Assembly (NCBI GenBank): GCA_008694505.1
Contig: VZDJ01004378.1
Span: forward strand, 14,284,645 to 14,348,644
DNA length: 64,000 nt
Reading direction: 5' to 3'
From: Cyanoderma ruficeps
Taxonomy: Eukaryota > Chordata > Aves > Passeriformes > Timaliidae
Part shown: piece after piece, positions 40,169-52,713 of the stretch
Layout of the letters: each line of letters opens with the position of its first letter
Position numbering within the stretch: position 1 is the first letter of the stretch
Translations under genes and position numbers: made by a program
The notes under the pieces: generated by a model
The model's database searches: none
The model's input: only the letters and a program-made list of their open reading frames with translations
What the model was told of the DNA's origin: nothing

Positions 40169-43100
40169 CCATGCAAAAGAAAAACTGGATACTGAACTAA
40201 GAATTATGTTAAATGACACGCAATACATGGAATTATATGTAGGCTGTAGTGCCCCATTTCATCAGGCCAAGAAATGAGGGTAGATAGGACTCTTGTCTTC
40301 AAAATATTCTTCTAGGTCATTTTTTGAAAATACATTCTACAAGCAGAATTTAGCTTCACAAACTTCAGGAAAAATGCAAAGAAGTTATAAGCAAAGTGAA
40401 GTGCTGACCTTACCAACAAGTTTTGTCATTTCATTAACAAAGATGTAGACTTGGAACAACAGTATGAAGAGTTGATACTAGTAATTTCTCAAATGAAATT
40501 GTGCTGCTAGGTAATTCTGACAGCTTTCAACCACAGATAGCTCACCCTAATGAAGATGGATGCTATATTAGCAGAGAGATGGTCACAAGTTAAAACCCTG
40601 CACATCAAGGGAGCTGGGTCCTTCTCTTGTGTGACTAAGGCCTTGGACTCATTTCAACAGACATCTTAATTTACGTTGTTTTTTTTCTCTGAAGCACTGG
40701 AATTTACCCCCAGTGGTAAAGCAAAAAAGAGAGGACCCAGTACCATGGATGCTACTGTCTCAATGGAACTTCAAATGACTCTCCAGTTTCACATCAGAAT
40801 GAATTTCAACTTCTCCTTCAGAAGAATCAGTGGGGATCACTGAACTTTCGATTGCCTCTTGAGATTACTCAGGAGTTGTAGCTGGATAAATCCTTGACAT
40901 CTCAGAGACATAGCACATATGCCTGTCCCTCAGTCTCTCTTATTTGCTTCACTGTGACATTGTAGTTGTCTCTTTTTGGCCTTTCACTACTTTTGTCTTG
41001 TCTTAGCATTTGTCACAGAGCAGTAGGAATCACTTTGTTATGGATGATATGTGACTATCTGTGGAGCAGATGTTCTCTAAACATCAGATTCTATGAGGCA
41101 GCTCTCGTGTGAACCCCTGAACAAGACATCTGTTGTAATAATTGTAATAATTCACAGTGATTACAGGGGATTAGACTCAATGACAAAGTTAGTTTATACC
41201 TGCCCTATCTCACGTCTGTGTAACAAATTCCTTCTTTGTAACTGATCAATATTTTTTCCCCACTCTTAAAAACTATTTCTACCCAATTCATTAATTAGAA
41301 AGTATTCAGAAATTCTCAGGTCTGAGAAGGAAACAAAGAAGTCAGTTAGCCTAAACTCTAGAAAGTGCATACAAAAGCTGCAAATAAAAGCTGCCACTCT
41401 GGAATCTCCCCCTTGTTCCCCCTATGCAGAACACAGCCCCCACCACCTGGTGATGGAGGACCAAATGACTTCTTTAAAGCAAACAAAAACATCCAGAGGC
41501 TCTACATTTTCTCCTATTTCTCCCAAGCCCCAACACATCTTTTCAGGACAGTGGTGGATCTGTAGATTGCCTTACCACATGCAGCAACAGCAGATAACTG
41601 AAAGAACAGAGAAGAAGCAAACATAGGAATTTCAAAGCCTCAGAATTGTTTTCCCAAAGCAGTCAGCACTAACTATAGCTACATAGATAGGAAGTACATT
41701 ACTATTTTCTGCCAGGATGGAGTTTTGCTGAGTTAGTGGCTTGGGAGGGGGGCAGTTCTTTTCTTTACAAGATATTTTTGCCCATTACAGAGAAGCTGTA
41801 TGAGAAATACCTCAGAAAAAAAATCACATTCAAAGCAAATAAGACTTTTTGGGGTTTGGTCCCATTCTCCATGCTGGCACCACAATGGAAAAGAGCATCC
41901 TTTCCACAAAAGAACACGGAGCAGCAGTAAGTTCCTGTCACAGCAGCACAGTCCAAGCTTCTCTTTACTACTCTTCTGGTGCAGATGGCAAAAAATCCAG
42001 ACAGATTGTAAGAGGCAGGGATAAGGCAACTGCTTAATAAAATGCTCTTACCATTAACAAAACAAGTATCTACTGTAAGAATGTCTGTCCACCTCCAGTG
42101 TCTCTAAACTACTATGAAAGAGCCAGTGCTAGTAGCAGCCTGTTCTGTCATCGTGAAAGGTTTGGACCTCTTTCAAAGAGCAGCATCAATTCCCACAATA
42201 CTAATATTATTCTCTTTGCTATTATATTTTGCTGAAACCTCCTTGCAAGGGTCTCAGTACCAGGAAACAGGTCTCGAGCAAACTAGGACTGTCTTTCCTA
42301 CGTTTTAAGAAGGATGAAGAGGTTAAGTTATTGTTAGCAATACAATGGTAAATAAGAAATAATATTATTTAATTTTCAGAAAAGTAACACTATCTACAAA
42401 TCCTTCAATGACCTAATTCTGTCTTTTACTGTTGAATGACTTCAACTGAGAGGACTCAGTGTTACCAACCAGAAAAGACATCAAAGAGAAAGCAGAAAGT
42501 TCAGAATATCGATATTGATATTTTAGTGTTTAAGAGGCAAAGTGATTGATGGGTGGCTCAAGACTGTCAAAATCAAAACTTTGCAAACAAAAGGGGGATT
42601 TGTTTTGTTAAAAAAATGTATCACCATGGGATTACCAGCCTCAGTAAGAAACAAATGAGAATGCACTCTTACCCTGCCCATTACCTTCACCTCTTTGTTG
42701 TCGAAACTACTTTTAGACCGAATGACCAGAGTAATTTCTTCTCTACTTCCACTGTGCAGTCAGAAAAGTGAGAGGATAGGCATAAAAAAGGATAGTTGTT
42801 TTCAATATTACACAAGAACTCTTTTTTCAAGAATTGCTTTGTTGTATTCAGAAGTTTAAAAAATATATGATTTTAGATAGCACCTCGATTCTTTGGGATT
42901 TATCCTGAAATAACCTTTTGAAACTGATCAGTTCTCTAAGGAGAACATCACAACACTAGACTACTATATTTATTATCTGACTACAAGACAATACCATTTA
43001 CTCCAGCTTAGACATCTACCGGCGACATATTCTCCTCCTCTGCTCTTAGGAATTATTTAATGCTGTTCCTGAAGAAACACGCAGGCCCTTTTAAGTCTCA

Positions 43101-44223
43101 CATATTCAGTATTTGATCAGTGATGTGGTATTTCACTTCATGTGCTTCCACCATGGAAAAAATTCATGCACTTATGTAGACCAGTAAGATGATCTCCCTT
43201 TCAGCAGCCTGCAGATGCACACAGAGCTTCTCCCCAGATACTACTTACCAGTTACATTTTCCAAGACATATCAAAAAGCTGTAAGTAATGATACTGAGTT
43301 GTGCTTTCCAGTAGTTCTGGGGTTTTTTATAACATCTTGCTAAAAGAAATTTAGCACCACTACTACTGTCCTTTCCATGACCCAACAGAGTACTGTCTCA
43401 TGTAAAGAGGGAGGAGCTTTGAAGGTCAGAGCATACAGAAGCCAGTAACACCAGCCCTTATTCATCAAGGTGTTACACAAACCTGAAGCAAATAACAGAT
43501 ATTAGCCCTTGTAAGAAAAAACCATATATGATCATGAGATTAACAGATAAACATGGAAAATAATCTGTGTTTACCTCAGTAGCTTAATAAATCTGCAACT
43601 TCAGCCATGAGAAAATTCGCAAACAACAGAGTGATTCAGGTTTATTCCACTAACAGAGTTTATGTGATCATGAATTCTTTGGACATGGGACACGTTTATA
43701 CGAGTGCAGCCAGTAAAACTGGCTAACCAGTATTCAAAACATTAAAAAGAAGCAAGCCAACAAAGACTAGAAACCCACATTACTTCAGTACACGATGTTG
43801 CTATCAACAAATTGATAAACAGCAGATGACTATAAATTCAGTATGTTTTACTTTGATATGCAATCACTGTCAATAACTTTTGTTACTATGTAATCTCTAG
43901 GGCAAAAAATCTTACAAATTCCTTATCATAGGACCACAAGGTGTGTCACTGATAATTAGGTTTTTTCCTTCCTTTACTCTTAAACACATTACCACTTTGT
44001 GCTTGAGATGTGATAGTTGTGTACTGCAAGACTCCTTTCCTTCACTGGATGGCATGCAGAAGTCCATGTTTCGTATGAAGGTAATCAAAATTAATAGGTA
44101 TTTTGCCTTTAGAGAATGATTAATGCTTAACATTTACCTTAATTCCATTTTGGCTATATTTCTATTTTCCTAAGGTGTCATCCTTCTCCTGTGTACTGAC
44201 AAGGAAATGAGAAAAAATATGCT
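40169..44223. other. Unique sequence, no gene seen
   Basis: No repeat recognised. On the minus strand around 40760-40910 a short acidic, serine-rich reading looks protein-like but is broken by stops every 20-30 codons. Overlapping frames at 41733-42037 on both strands are chance. Confidence 0.5.
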
Positions 44224-44256
44224 AAAAAAAAAAAAAACCAAAANAAAAAAAAAAAA
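44224..44256. repeat. A-rich run with N
   Basis: Two poly-A runs, A14 and A12, are separated by 'cc' and a short 'aaaan'. The N at 44244 marks an unresolved base in the homopolymer. Confidence 0.85.
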
Positions 44257-45777
44257 CCCACCAACAAGCTGACTGGAATTAGGAGGAGTAAATTGTGTGC
44301 TCGCTGGGAAGTAATTAAAAGCCATAAAGCAGGAAGGATGCTGGAGGTGCCTAAAAGGCATTATAATTAAAACCTAATGTATGTTAACTGTAAGTGAAGC
44401 ATTGAAGTCAAAATGAATGACAAAACTCCCACTGAATTCAACTGGGGCAGGATTTTATTCCATAAAAGCTCAACAAGAAGGCCAGTTCAGCTTCAGAGAG
44501 ATTGATTGGAGGTTTGTGGATAAAAAGAAGCCTTGCTGAAAATGGCAACTGGTGATTTATATACAATGATTTGCACAGCTGTGAAATAGCCACAAGAGAA
44601 ATGAAAATAGAGAATTAAAATCAAATTAGTTAATCCTTAAGAAAGTGGAAGAAGAATTTTTATTTTTTTTTAAATATGGTTAGGGGAAAAAATCAAAAAG
44701 TATCACAAAAGAGATAGAATCAAGAAAAATCCTGAAAAAACAACTTTATCCAAGCTAATAACCAGGAAGAAAGTGATGAAGCAGTTAAAAAGCAGTGATA
44801 ACTTTATAGAGCATAGCTATTGATAAAAAGCATATTGGGAATACTTAGAAAATCTGAATTCATTCAATAGCACATAGTCTATTTAACCATGAAACAGAAA
44901 TGAATTAAGAAAGAAAAAGGAAGAGAATTTGCCATTCAGTATACCTAATCTCCAGAGTCCAGTTAAGTAATGGAACCACTCTTCTGAAACAGTCAATCCA
45001 GTTTCAGTGGTTTTAGCACCATGCTGTCAAAAAGTGACAACACAATGTAAGTTTGCCTAGATGTAGTTAACGGATTTACAAAAAAAATCACCAAAAAATT
45101 TAAAAACATCTCACCACTATCCTATAACAAATGTTCCACCAAAAGTACTACTTGTACAGGGAATCTAGCAGGCTAAGAAACTAGTGTTTAATATGACAAA
45201 ATGAAAAAAAAGTCATACTAGATACACTGCATGTGAATAGCAAAAAATATGCAGAAAATTATATAAGAACTTGGAATACAACTGTGGCAAGAAGGGAATT
45301 CTGTTAATTTGGTGAGTATAAATAAAAATCTGACATTAAGAGTCCACAAGCAGTGGAAACTCTACCGAACCTCTGAGCCCATGGAGAGATGATACCCTCT
45401 GTGTCTGGAGAACACTTATAAAGTCACTCCTCGCCAGACCAGCAAATCATTCCAGCAATGTAATCTTAACATTAATTATTAATTCATGAAAAATTATGAG
45501 GTGGAATTGTGAGCATACAACTTCTAGAAGGGATGTGAAAAGCCCTGAAAAACTGGTGAAAAACAAGTGTTTTTAACATTACCAGCAAGCAGACTATCCC
45601 CTAAAACACCATGCAACCTTTCATGATCTGATCCTGCAAGTCAGCAACTAAAAATATTCAGTTAATTACTTATTTGTCTGTGTGAGATTAAGAAAAACGA
45701 CACGCAGCCAACTGAGGGAGCTCGAGATCTGTGCATTCTTAAACAATGCCTCTAGGGAGTCTTAGTTGGAGCTTTCA
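44257..45777. other. Unique sequence, no gene seen
   Basis: AT-rich, many A runs, nothing assignable. Confidence 0.5.
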
Positions 45778-46259
45778 GCTCTGGTGAGATTTCAAAGCCA
45801 CCAGAGAAAGGGCAGAGGACGGTGCTTTTGGGGCATCATGAGCTCTTGTCTCCACATCTTTTTCTCAGTCAAGCTGGCTAAGAGGTAGTGGGTCTTCTGC
45901 AGATCTCATTACACTTCCTATGCAACTGTACCTTCTCTCAAAAGGCTGGCAGATGGCTACCCTAATGTGGCGAGCACAGGCACTTCCAGCTGCTCTCATC
46001 TGTACAGCATCCTCATGAGACCCTTCTGGAATTTCTGTGCTGCACTGAAAAGCTTAGTAAGAAAACATTCCCCTCAGACATGAGTCACATCCCTCTGCAG
46101 AACACGCAGTTTGTTCATACAGCCGCACAAACGCTCCCTGGAGACCTGACGCATATCCTCACGCACCTTCTGTAGGAACACTACTTTCTCCTCTTCCCAA
46201 CATCCACTTACAGTATAAAAAGTGCAAATAGGGCAGTCTAAAACTTCCAAAAAGCACAC
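45778..46259 (-). pseudogene. Coding-like, broken antisense stretch of unknown origin
   Basis: Read on the minus strand, 46259-46074 is open for 61 codons and contains 'KVREDMRQVSRERL', a charged helix-like segment, before a TGA. A second frame is open for 62 codons from 46053 to 45868. After a single stop it continues for 29 codons to 45778. Five CpGs are retained in 46105-46163, in codons such as CGT, while the flanks are CpG-poor. An acceptor-like 'gtgttcctacag' precedes the first KVRE codons. This could be a decayed processed pseudogene, a lost exon, or chance. I do not recognise the protein, and frame shifts would be needed to join the pieces. Confidence 0.2.
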
Positions 46260-47828
46260 ACTACTTGTTAATTCTTACTCACTGTAGTTCCACGATTTAA
46301 GAAAAAGACAACCCAACCAGCAATTGTCCTATTTTCTTTGCCCTACATCATGTACCCATGGCTTTATATTTACATTTACAGTCATTTTTAGAATAGTACA
46401 TTTATTTTTATGTACCAGGTCAGGTCATTCTACACATACAACTGGTACTCTTATCTGCAAATTTTGGAAGGAAAAGGTCTCTTCAAACACTATGAAAAGC
46501 TGAGAAAATGTTAACAAGACTTAGATGATCAACAACAAAATCACCTTAATAGCTTTGCACACCCCTTACTAGTGAAGAAATACTGAGCTTCTTTTTAAGT
46601 AAGAAGTCACTTGTTTCTGTTCCTCTACAAAAGTGATATTCAAAACTAAGACTAGAATACAAGAATACTTTTGCTCGTGAGCTGCATCATATACACTATG
46701 TAACATCACGTACTATTTTTAGAGCTGTGAAAATCAGACATAAATCATTCTTGCTTCACAAGTCACCTGTACGGAAGTACTTAATGGGTTTTTTTTAACT
46801 CTACTGTGACTACATAATTGAAAAGTATGTACTAAAAATGTTTAAACATGAGATTCAATGGCTTAAAATGAATACTGACACAGTAAAAATAGATTCCTTG
46901 AGAGAATTAACTAATAATTAATAACTTGAATTGACAAAGGTAAGACTAATCAAATTCTGGCTTCATAGTAATTCTTATAAAAATGGGTATAAGGGGAGAG
47001 CAAGCTAATGAAGTGAGAATAGCTTCTGCAAAAATAGTAATGAATCTACAGCACATTAACTCATTATAGAATTATATTTTTATTTCAGTATTCTCTTTCC
47101 AGGTGAAGAAAATCAGAGGTCCCTTAGGGCAGGCTAAGAAGGGAAAAGACAATGCTTTTTATTACCATAAAAGAAAGGTCATTTTTATTTAGGAAAGGGA
47201 TCAAGTGTCTGAAAGGTCCTGACCAGAAAGAATGGTTCAGCTACAGACATAAATGTACAAGCTATTTTGAATACAATTTATTTGAAAACTCCATTGTTAA
47301 CCAGAGTGCCCAGCTAGCAGGATTGCTATGCCCCACTACATTAAAAGACAAAACTGAAAAAAATCACTTCCTTATTCCTGAAAGTACAATAGTTGAATAT
47401 GACCCTCAAACTTGTCAACAAAGTCTGAGGTCACCATGGGAACCAAATCAACCTCTGTGTACAGAATTTACCAGGCTGAAATGTGTGTGCACTGTAAAGC
47501 ACATGCTGTTAGCTTCACAGAGTGATCAGAACCCTTGTACATGCATAAGCAGCATGGATAGTAGAGACATGGAAGACCTTTCAGAAGAGTCAAACTTATA
47601 ATGCATGGCTCTACATCACAGCACACATGTTCAGAGGCTTCAAGTAAGATCATTCCTATGTCCAGAGTCTCAGATGAGACTACTATGAAATGCTGATGTG
47701 CAGCAGCTGGAGCAGGGGCATCTGGACTATGGTTATCAGATGTCCCTAAATCCCAGGCACATTTTTAAAGTATTCAAAATGTGCCAAGATTTCTAGAGAA
47801 TACAGCTGAGAAAATCCATATATGCACA
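46260..47828. other. Unique sequence including a 149-codon open frame, no gene supported
   Basis: 47152-47601 on the plus strand is the longest open frame outside repeats. Its product has no signal peptide, transmembrane segment or motif I recognise, and its codon use follows the local AT bias. In 64 kb of this composition about one frame of this size is expected by chance on a simple independent-base model, so I do not call a gene. Confidence 0.5.
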
Positions 47829-48416
47829 TGTGCTGGATTTGGCTGGGATAGTTACTTTTCTCCACAGTAGTTAGTTTAAGTCCATGTTTTGGATTTGTGC
47901 TGGAAAGAGTGTTGTAACACGGGGATGTTTTAGGTGCTGCTGAACACCACTGACACAGCATCAAAGCTTTGGGCCTCTCCTGCTGCCCTGTCAGCGAGGT
48001 GGCTGGGGGTGCACAAGTTGTTCTTAGGGGACAGAGCTGGGAGAGCTCACTCAAAATGGCTCAAGGATATCCCATACTGTCTGGTGTCCTGCTCAGCAAT
48101 ATAAGCTGGGGCAAGAAGGAGGAAGTTGGAGGACATTTGGATTGATGGCATTTGTCATTCCAAGTAACTGTAATGCTTGATAAAGCCCCAGTCTCCTGGA
48201 GATGGCTAAATACCTGCCTGCCCATGGGAAATGCTGGATGAATTCCGTGTTTTGCTTTGCTTGCCTCTGTGGCTTTTTCTTTGCCTATTAAACTGTCTTT
48301 ACCTCAACCCACAAGTTTTCTCAGTTCTACCCTTCTGATTCTCTCCTCTATCCCATAGTGGGATGGAGCAAGCAGCTGGGTAATGCTGACCTGCCAGCTG
48401 GGGTTACACCACAACA
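47829..48416 (+). mobile_element. Endogenous-retrovirus 5' LTR
   Basis: A 588-bp unit starts with 'tgtgctggatttggctggga' and ends 'gggttacaccacaaca', the TG...CA borders of an abundant bird LTR. A TATA-like 'atataag' is at about 48100 and an 'attaaa' polyadenylation-type signal at 48287. The well-conserved 'aaactgtctttacctcaacc' follows it, as expected for U3-R-U5 order. Directly downstream are a primer-binding site and leader, showing this is the 5' LTR of a once longer provirus on the plus strand. No 3' LTR of the same family is present in the window. Confidence 0.85.
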
Positions 48417-48424
48417 GTCCTTTT

Positions 48425-48442
48425 TGGCACCCAACATGGAGC
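48425..48442 (+). mobile_element. Retroviral primer-binding site, tRNA-Lys type, mutated
   Basis: 'tggcacccaacatggagc' begins eight bases after the LTR end. It differs at three positions, all G to A, from the complement of the 3' end of tRNA-Lys(1,2). Two of the three changes are at CpG sites and fit deamination with age. A lysine primer is typical of class II (betaretrovirus-like) elements, although birds have mixed groups. Confidence 0.65.
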
Positions 48443-49190
48443 TCAGAAGGTTCAAGATAAGAATGGATTTGATTGGAATGTGCCAGATTGGATTTATGGC
48501 TGTTACTGCTGTTTATCTATTAAATGGCTTGCAATGGGGCTTGCTTGCTTCACTATAAATTAGAGTCCAGTGCTTGTTAGTGGCTGCTTTTTTTGTAGTG
48601 CTGTACTGCTTATGTGCTTACTGTACAGTGCCGGGGCACATTTTCACCCCAGTAGTGTCCATGCACTGACAGGTCATGACGGCATCACTGCTCTTTCTCT
48701 ACTGCTGTCTAGGACTGGCTGAAACTCCAGTGAGAGCTTGAGCTGAAGGGACTGTGACCTATAGCTAAGTCCACATGTGAGCAGAACCTCTCCAAGAGCC
48801 TGGCTGTGACGAGCCCATACCAAAGGAGGTACCTCTTAAAGCATCTGTGCCCACGGCTGCAGCTGTGCCACAGCAGGTGTACCTCCAAAGGGACTGCTGT
48901 CCAAGGGGAAGTCCGTGTGGGAGAACCCACCTTGAAGCATCTGCGGCTGTGCATGAGGACACACTGGAGCACACGTCACACACATTGAAGTGCGTGGCTA
49001 TAGATAAGCCCATGACAGAGTAGGCACACCCCTGGACGGACAGCAGCTCTGGGTCAGTCATGCTGGAGCGGGTTTATTTCTGAAGGGATTGTAGCCCATG
49101 TACGAGGCCACACTGCAACAAGATGCATCTCAAAGTGGTTGTGGCTGTGGATAAGTTTGTGTCACAACAGGTATACCCCTGTATTGACCC
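48443..49190 (+). mobile_element. Endogenous-retrovirus leader fragment with internal modules
   Basis: Sequence downstream of the primer-binding site has no gag, pol or env reading that I can identify. From about 48720 it becomes richer in G+C and modular, with recurrent 'ggactgtgac', 'cacagcaggtgtacctcc' (48869) and 'caacaggtatacccctg' (49165) type phrases at roughly 45-65-base spacing. It stops being recognisable at about 49190. The rest of the internal region and the 3' LTR are lost, so this is a 3'-truncated dead provirus. Confidence 0.6.
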
Positions 49191-52100
49191 TGGCTCATAG
49201 ACAGACTCTGGTTGATAATGGGGAAAATACTATTACCTGTGTTCTACACATGCACACACTGAGAGTTCAAATTACTTCATGAACCTCCTAGCCAGCTTCA
49301 ATTTAAAGTGTTCACCTAAAAACTTCATTTAGCCTCCGCAACTGCTTCAATCACTGAGAGTCTTTCACTGGCTTGGAGCTGGTCAAGCGAGAAAGCAAGC
49401 ACAAGGAGTTTGCAAAAGCTTCTTTTCTTTTTTTTTAAGCCTTTACTTTTGTGTGAGTAAAGGCAGTTGCATTTATATTCCTTGAAATAAATCTTATTTG
49501 ACACAGTTATTCTGTCTGACTCTGCAAGGCAGACTTGTTTTTGCCAGGGATAAAAGCTGTGATCATTATAAAACTGTGAGAAAAATCAATGTTATATAAA
49601 AGGAATGGTTATTTTATATATGCACACAAACACTGTACACACACATAATATGAGACCTTATCCTCTGATCACACAAACAAAGAAACAAATTGGTTACATT
49701 TGCTGGGGATGCCTTCTAACACTACTACTAGATTCTTTTCTGGAGATGGGGCTGAGAGAAAGCACCAACACAGTTTAATCAGAGCTTGCCATTGTTTCTT
49801 ATTAACATCATGTCTGATAATTCAGTTTATGGAAACCTATGGATAATTTAAAAGATCACTGTAACACCAGTTATGCTAATGGTTTTCCCTTTAGATTTCA
49901 ACAGATCAGGATATTCCCCCTCAGTTTTTTGTTTGTAATTCCACCTTGCGCAATACTAATTTTAACTTAGTTATTTTCTCTTTTGCATTTAAGAAGCCAA
50001 ATTCTTCTAGGGAAATCATATCTGCCTCTGGTAGTATTGTACTTAGATTTTCTTACTAAAACACCAAGCCCTTCTACTTTCAATGTTTTTTTATTTTTCT
50101 TACTAAATTCCACTTTAAGTTGACTATGTATTACCTTCTGTCACAGCAGTTCTCTGCAGAGAATCTGAAACAAACATAAAGAAATGCCATAATTTTCCAG
50201 TCTCTTGAGAAACAAAGTATGTCTACTCTTATGCAGTCCTACTTTAGACTGAAAATATTTCAAAATCTCGGATTTTTACTTAGTACATTACAACACATTT
50301 CAAAATCTCTGGTTGCATTTGACATTGCAGATTGACTTAATTATGTACAAACATGCTTCCTTGTTTGAAGATTCTCCAGTCAAACAGTTCTGGCTGGTTT
50401 TTGCATTTCATCTGTATTATTTCAAGTACTAAGGAAAGCTCTCTGTTGCACTGTGGCTTGCTGTAATTCTTAAGCATCTTATTTTTACTCAGCCTGTCTT
50501 TGTGCACCAGCAGAAGGGCTGCACACTATAAGAAATCACTTCTACAATTGTCAGTTTTCAGAAACTCCCTGCACAGCCTCATACTGTTGGTGAGAAGGAA
50601 CCACACACGGCTGTTTGGTGGCCAGGGGATGTCACATCCACATTTTGCTCTGGCTGCCTCCCCAGCAGTTCCTGATGCTGCCTCCAGTCCAGGCTCTCGG
50701 GTGGAGGGTGCCACCACATATGCCAAGGAACTGTCAAGCACCCAAATGGCTGGGTGGGCTTTTCTCTAGCTGTCTTGCTGCCTTCTGGGGGGAAAAAAAA
50801 ATCAATCTGCTAGCAAAGACCATACATTAAAAAANAAAAAAAAAAAACTAACAAGGAACTGGTAGTTAAAATGTTTCTCTCTCTTAAGTGACATATTGGT
50901 TCTGTACACTGCAAAACAAAGGCAGTTCTGACTAAATATTTGTCTCTCATTCTCTCCCTCTATGAAAAATTAACATGCACAGGATTGCTCTGATTAAGAA
51001 CAGCATGAAAGGGGCTAACAATGAAAGAGTAGTATGAGGTGACAAAACATTCATTAAGGATTAAAAAAAGAAGGGTGGCTTTACACACTGCCAAAAGTTT
51101 TATTTAAACAGGATATTCCATCTTGCCCCCACTATACAGAACCACACAAGGCTGACACTACAATAAATCTCAACTCTATAAAAAATTTACTGACAACACA
51201 GACTACAAGAGATGAGCTTGTTTACCCTCATCCTCCAGCTCCTGCCTTCTTGAAAAATTCAGCAGCTTAGTGCTGCATAAATCTGTGTAACACTTCCTGG
51301 GACTTCTCCATCCAGTTAACAACTTTGGAGACACAGACACCACTGGCACTTCAAGGAAAAGTGGGCAATCCCTCACTGGCTGTGCTAGAGGACACCCCAC
51401 CCCCCCAAGACACCTAGAAAAGCAGAGCAGATAGAGTGGCAAGAGGAAGGTGCTGTAACACAGCTGTATAATTTTAATTTTCTAAAATTGGGGCTGGGGC
51501 GAAAGAAGGGCATGTCCACAGAGAAAGAGCAAGCTCCACACCACCACCTGAATGGGCTGGAGTGGCAGCAGTGCCATGTTACATGTCAGGGACCTCACTG
51601 AGGCGCTTCATTCCCAGTGTGCCATGCAGAGCCATGGCATGCAGACACCAGGGGAATCTCACTGTTTTTCCAGCTGCCACAACCCAGATACTCTCATGCT
51701 GATTTAACTACAGCCACAACCAAGACTCCCCTGGGCTTCTATGCATAATAACAGGATAATTTTTCAATCAAGCAAGTAACTCAGTACTGATCTTGTGCCT
51801 GAAAGTTTCAGATTCCAGTCTAAATTACCCAATGCCACCCTCCTGTTTGCTTTCCCCTTTTTGCTGGCATTAGAAACATTTTCTATGATAAAGGCTCATG
51901 AAACCCTAAGGAAGATGCCCAACACAAATACTCCAAGTTTTTGTGAACAAAGTGGCTGTACAAACATGGTCCAGGATACTTTAGGTTCAGTTAATCCTAT
52001 CTTGGACCAGGATAGATAACATGACTCAAGAGACCTTGAGAAAACCTCTCTATCTGAATCTCTTTTGGTTAAAATGTTATCAGCTGCCTTCTCCCCTTGT

Positions 52101-52713
52101 CTTTCCACTATACAACACAGTATCTTCAAATCTAGTTTAAAAATAAAGTTTATGCTCTGCAAGTGCAAGAGAGAGTTGAAGCAGGCATCCTGTTATGACA
52201 AAGGAAATTTACCCAGTGGAAAAAATGTCAATGCTGAACTAATGTTGACATGAGCCAAAAAAAACAGAATTCATCATAGATTTGTTGGCATGTCTACCTC
52301 CACAATCCCTGGAGTCCTGTCCATGTGGTCCTATGACACCAGAGAGTGACACATAAGAGATTAGACTGGACAGTGGAACAATAAACAGAATGGACAATGT
52401 CTATCTGATGCCCAGCACAAACTGGCAACGCTGAATTACAGTAATGTGGCATTGGGTACGGCCCACGCTCTGCTTAATACTCCCACTGAAGATTAATGAA
52501 AACAGCTCTCTCCAAGAGGTGATCTGACAGATGATCTAAAGTGAACAATGAAGTCCATGGTGGGAGAAGATAAACATGGTGAAGGGGCCCAGCCTGTGAC
52601 AGGCCTTCCAGGCTGACTCAACAGCCATGCTGGAAACATGAGATCCAATTTGCAGCAGCTCCCTTCAACATCCTTGCCATCTCCCTGGGAAGGGATGTGA
52701 AGGACTGTACCTT
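49191..52713. other. Unique sequence between two LTRs, no gene seen
   Basis: Holds an A-rich run with an N (50829-50847). Two GC-richer patches, 50490-50790 and 51200-51670, belong to no repeat family I can name and have only short overlapping frames. No retroviral coding sequence was seen, so the two LTR elements on either side are separate insertions. Confidence 0.5.
50829..50847. repeat. A-rich homopolymer with N
   Basis: Poly-A interrupted by an N at 50835. Confidence 0.85.

Noticed and set aside
40760..40910. Acidic, serine-rich minus-strand reading resembling a protein fragment
   Set aside because: Stops interrupt it every 20-30 codons, no family fits and no splice sites frame it.
48709..49061. 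Overlapping open frames on both strands
   Set aside because: They fall in the modular ERV leader, which is non-coding in retroviruses, and do not resemble gag.
49205..49270. MIR-like 'gataatggggaaaatactat'
   Set aside because: Only about 25 bases agree and the flanks do not follow the SINE order; more likely coincidence.
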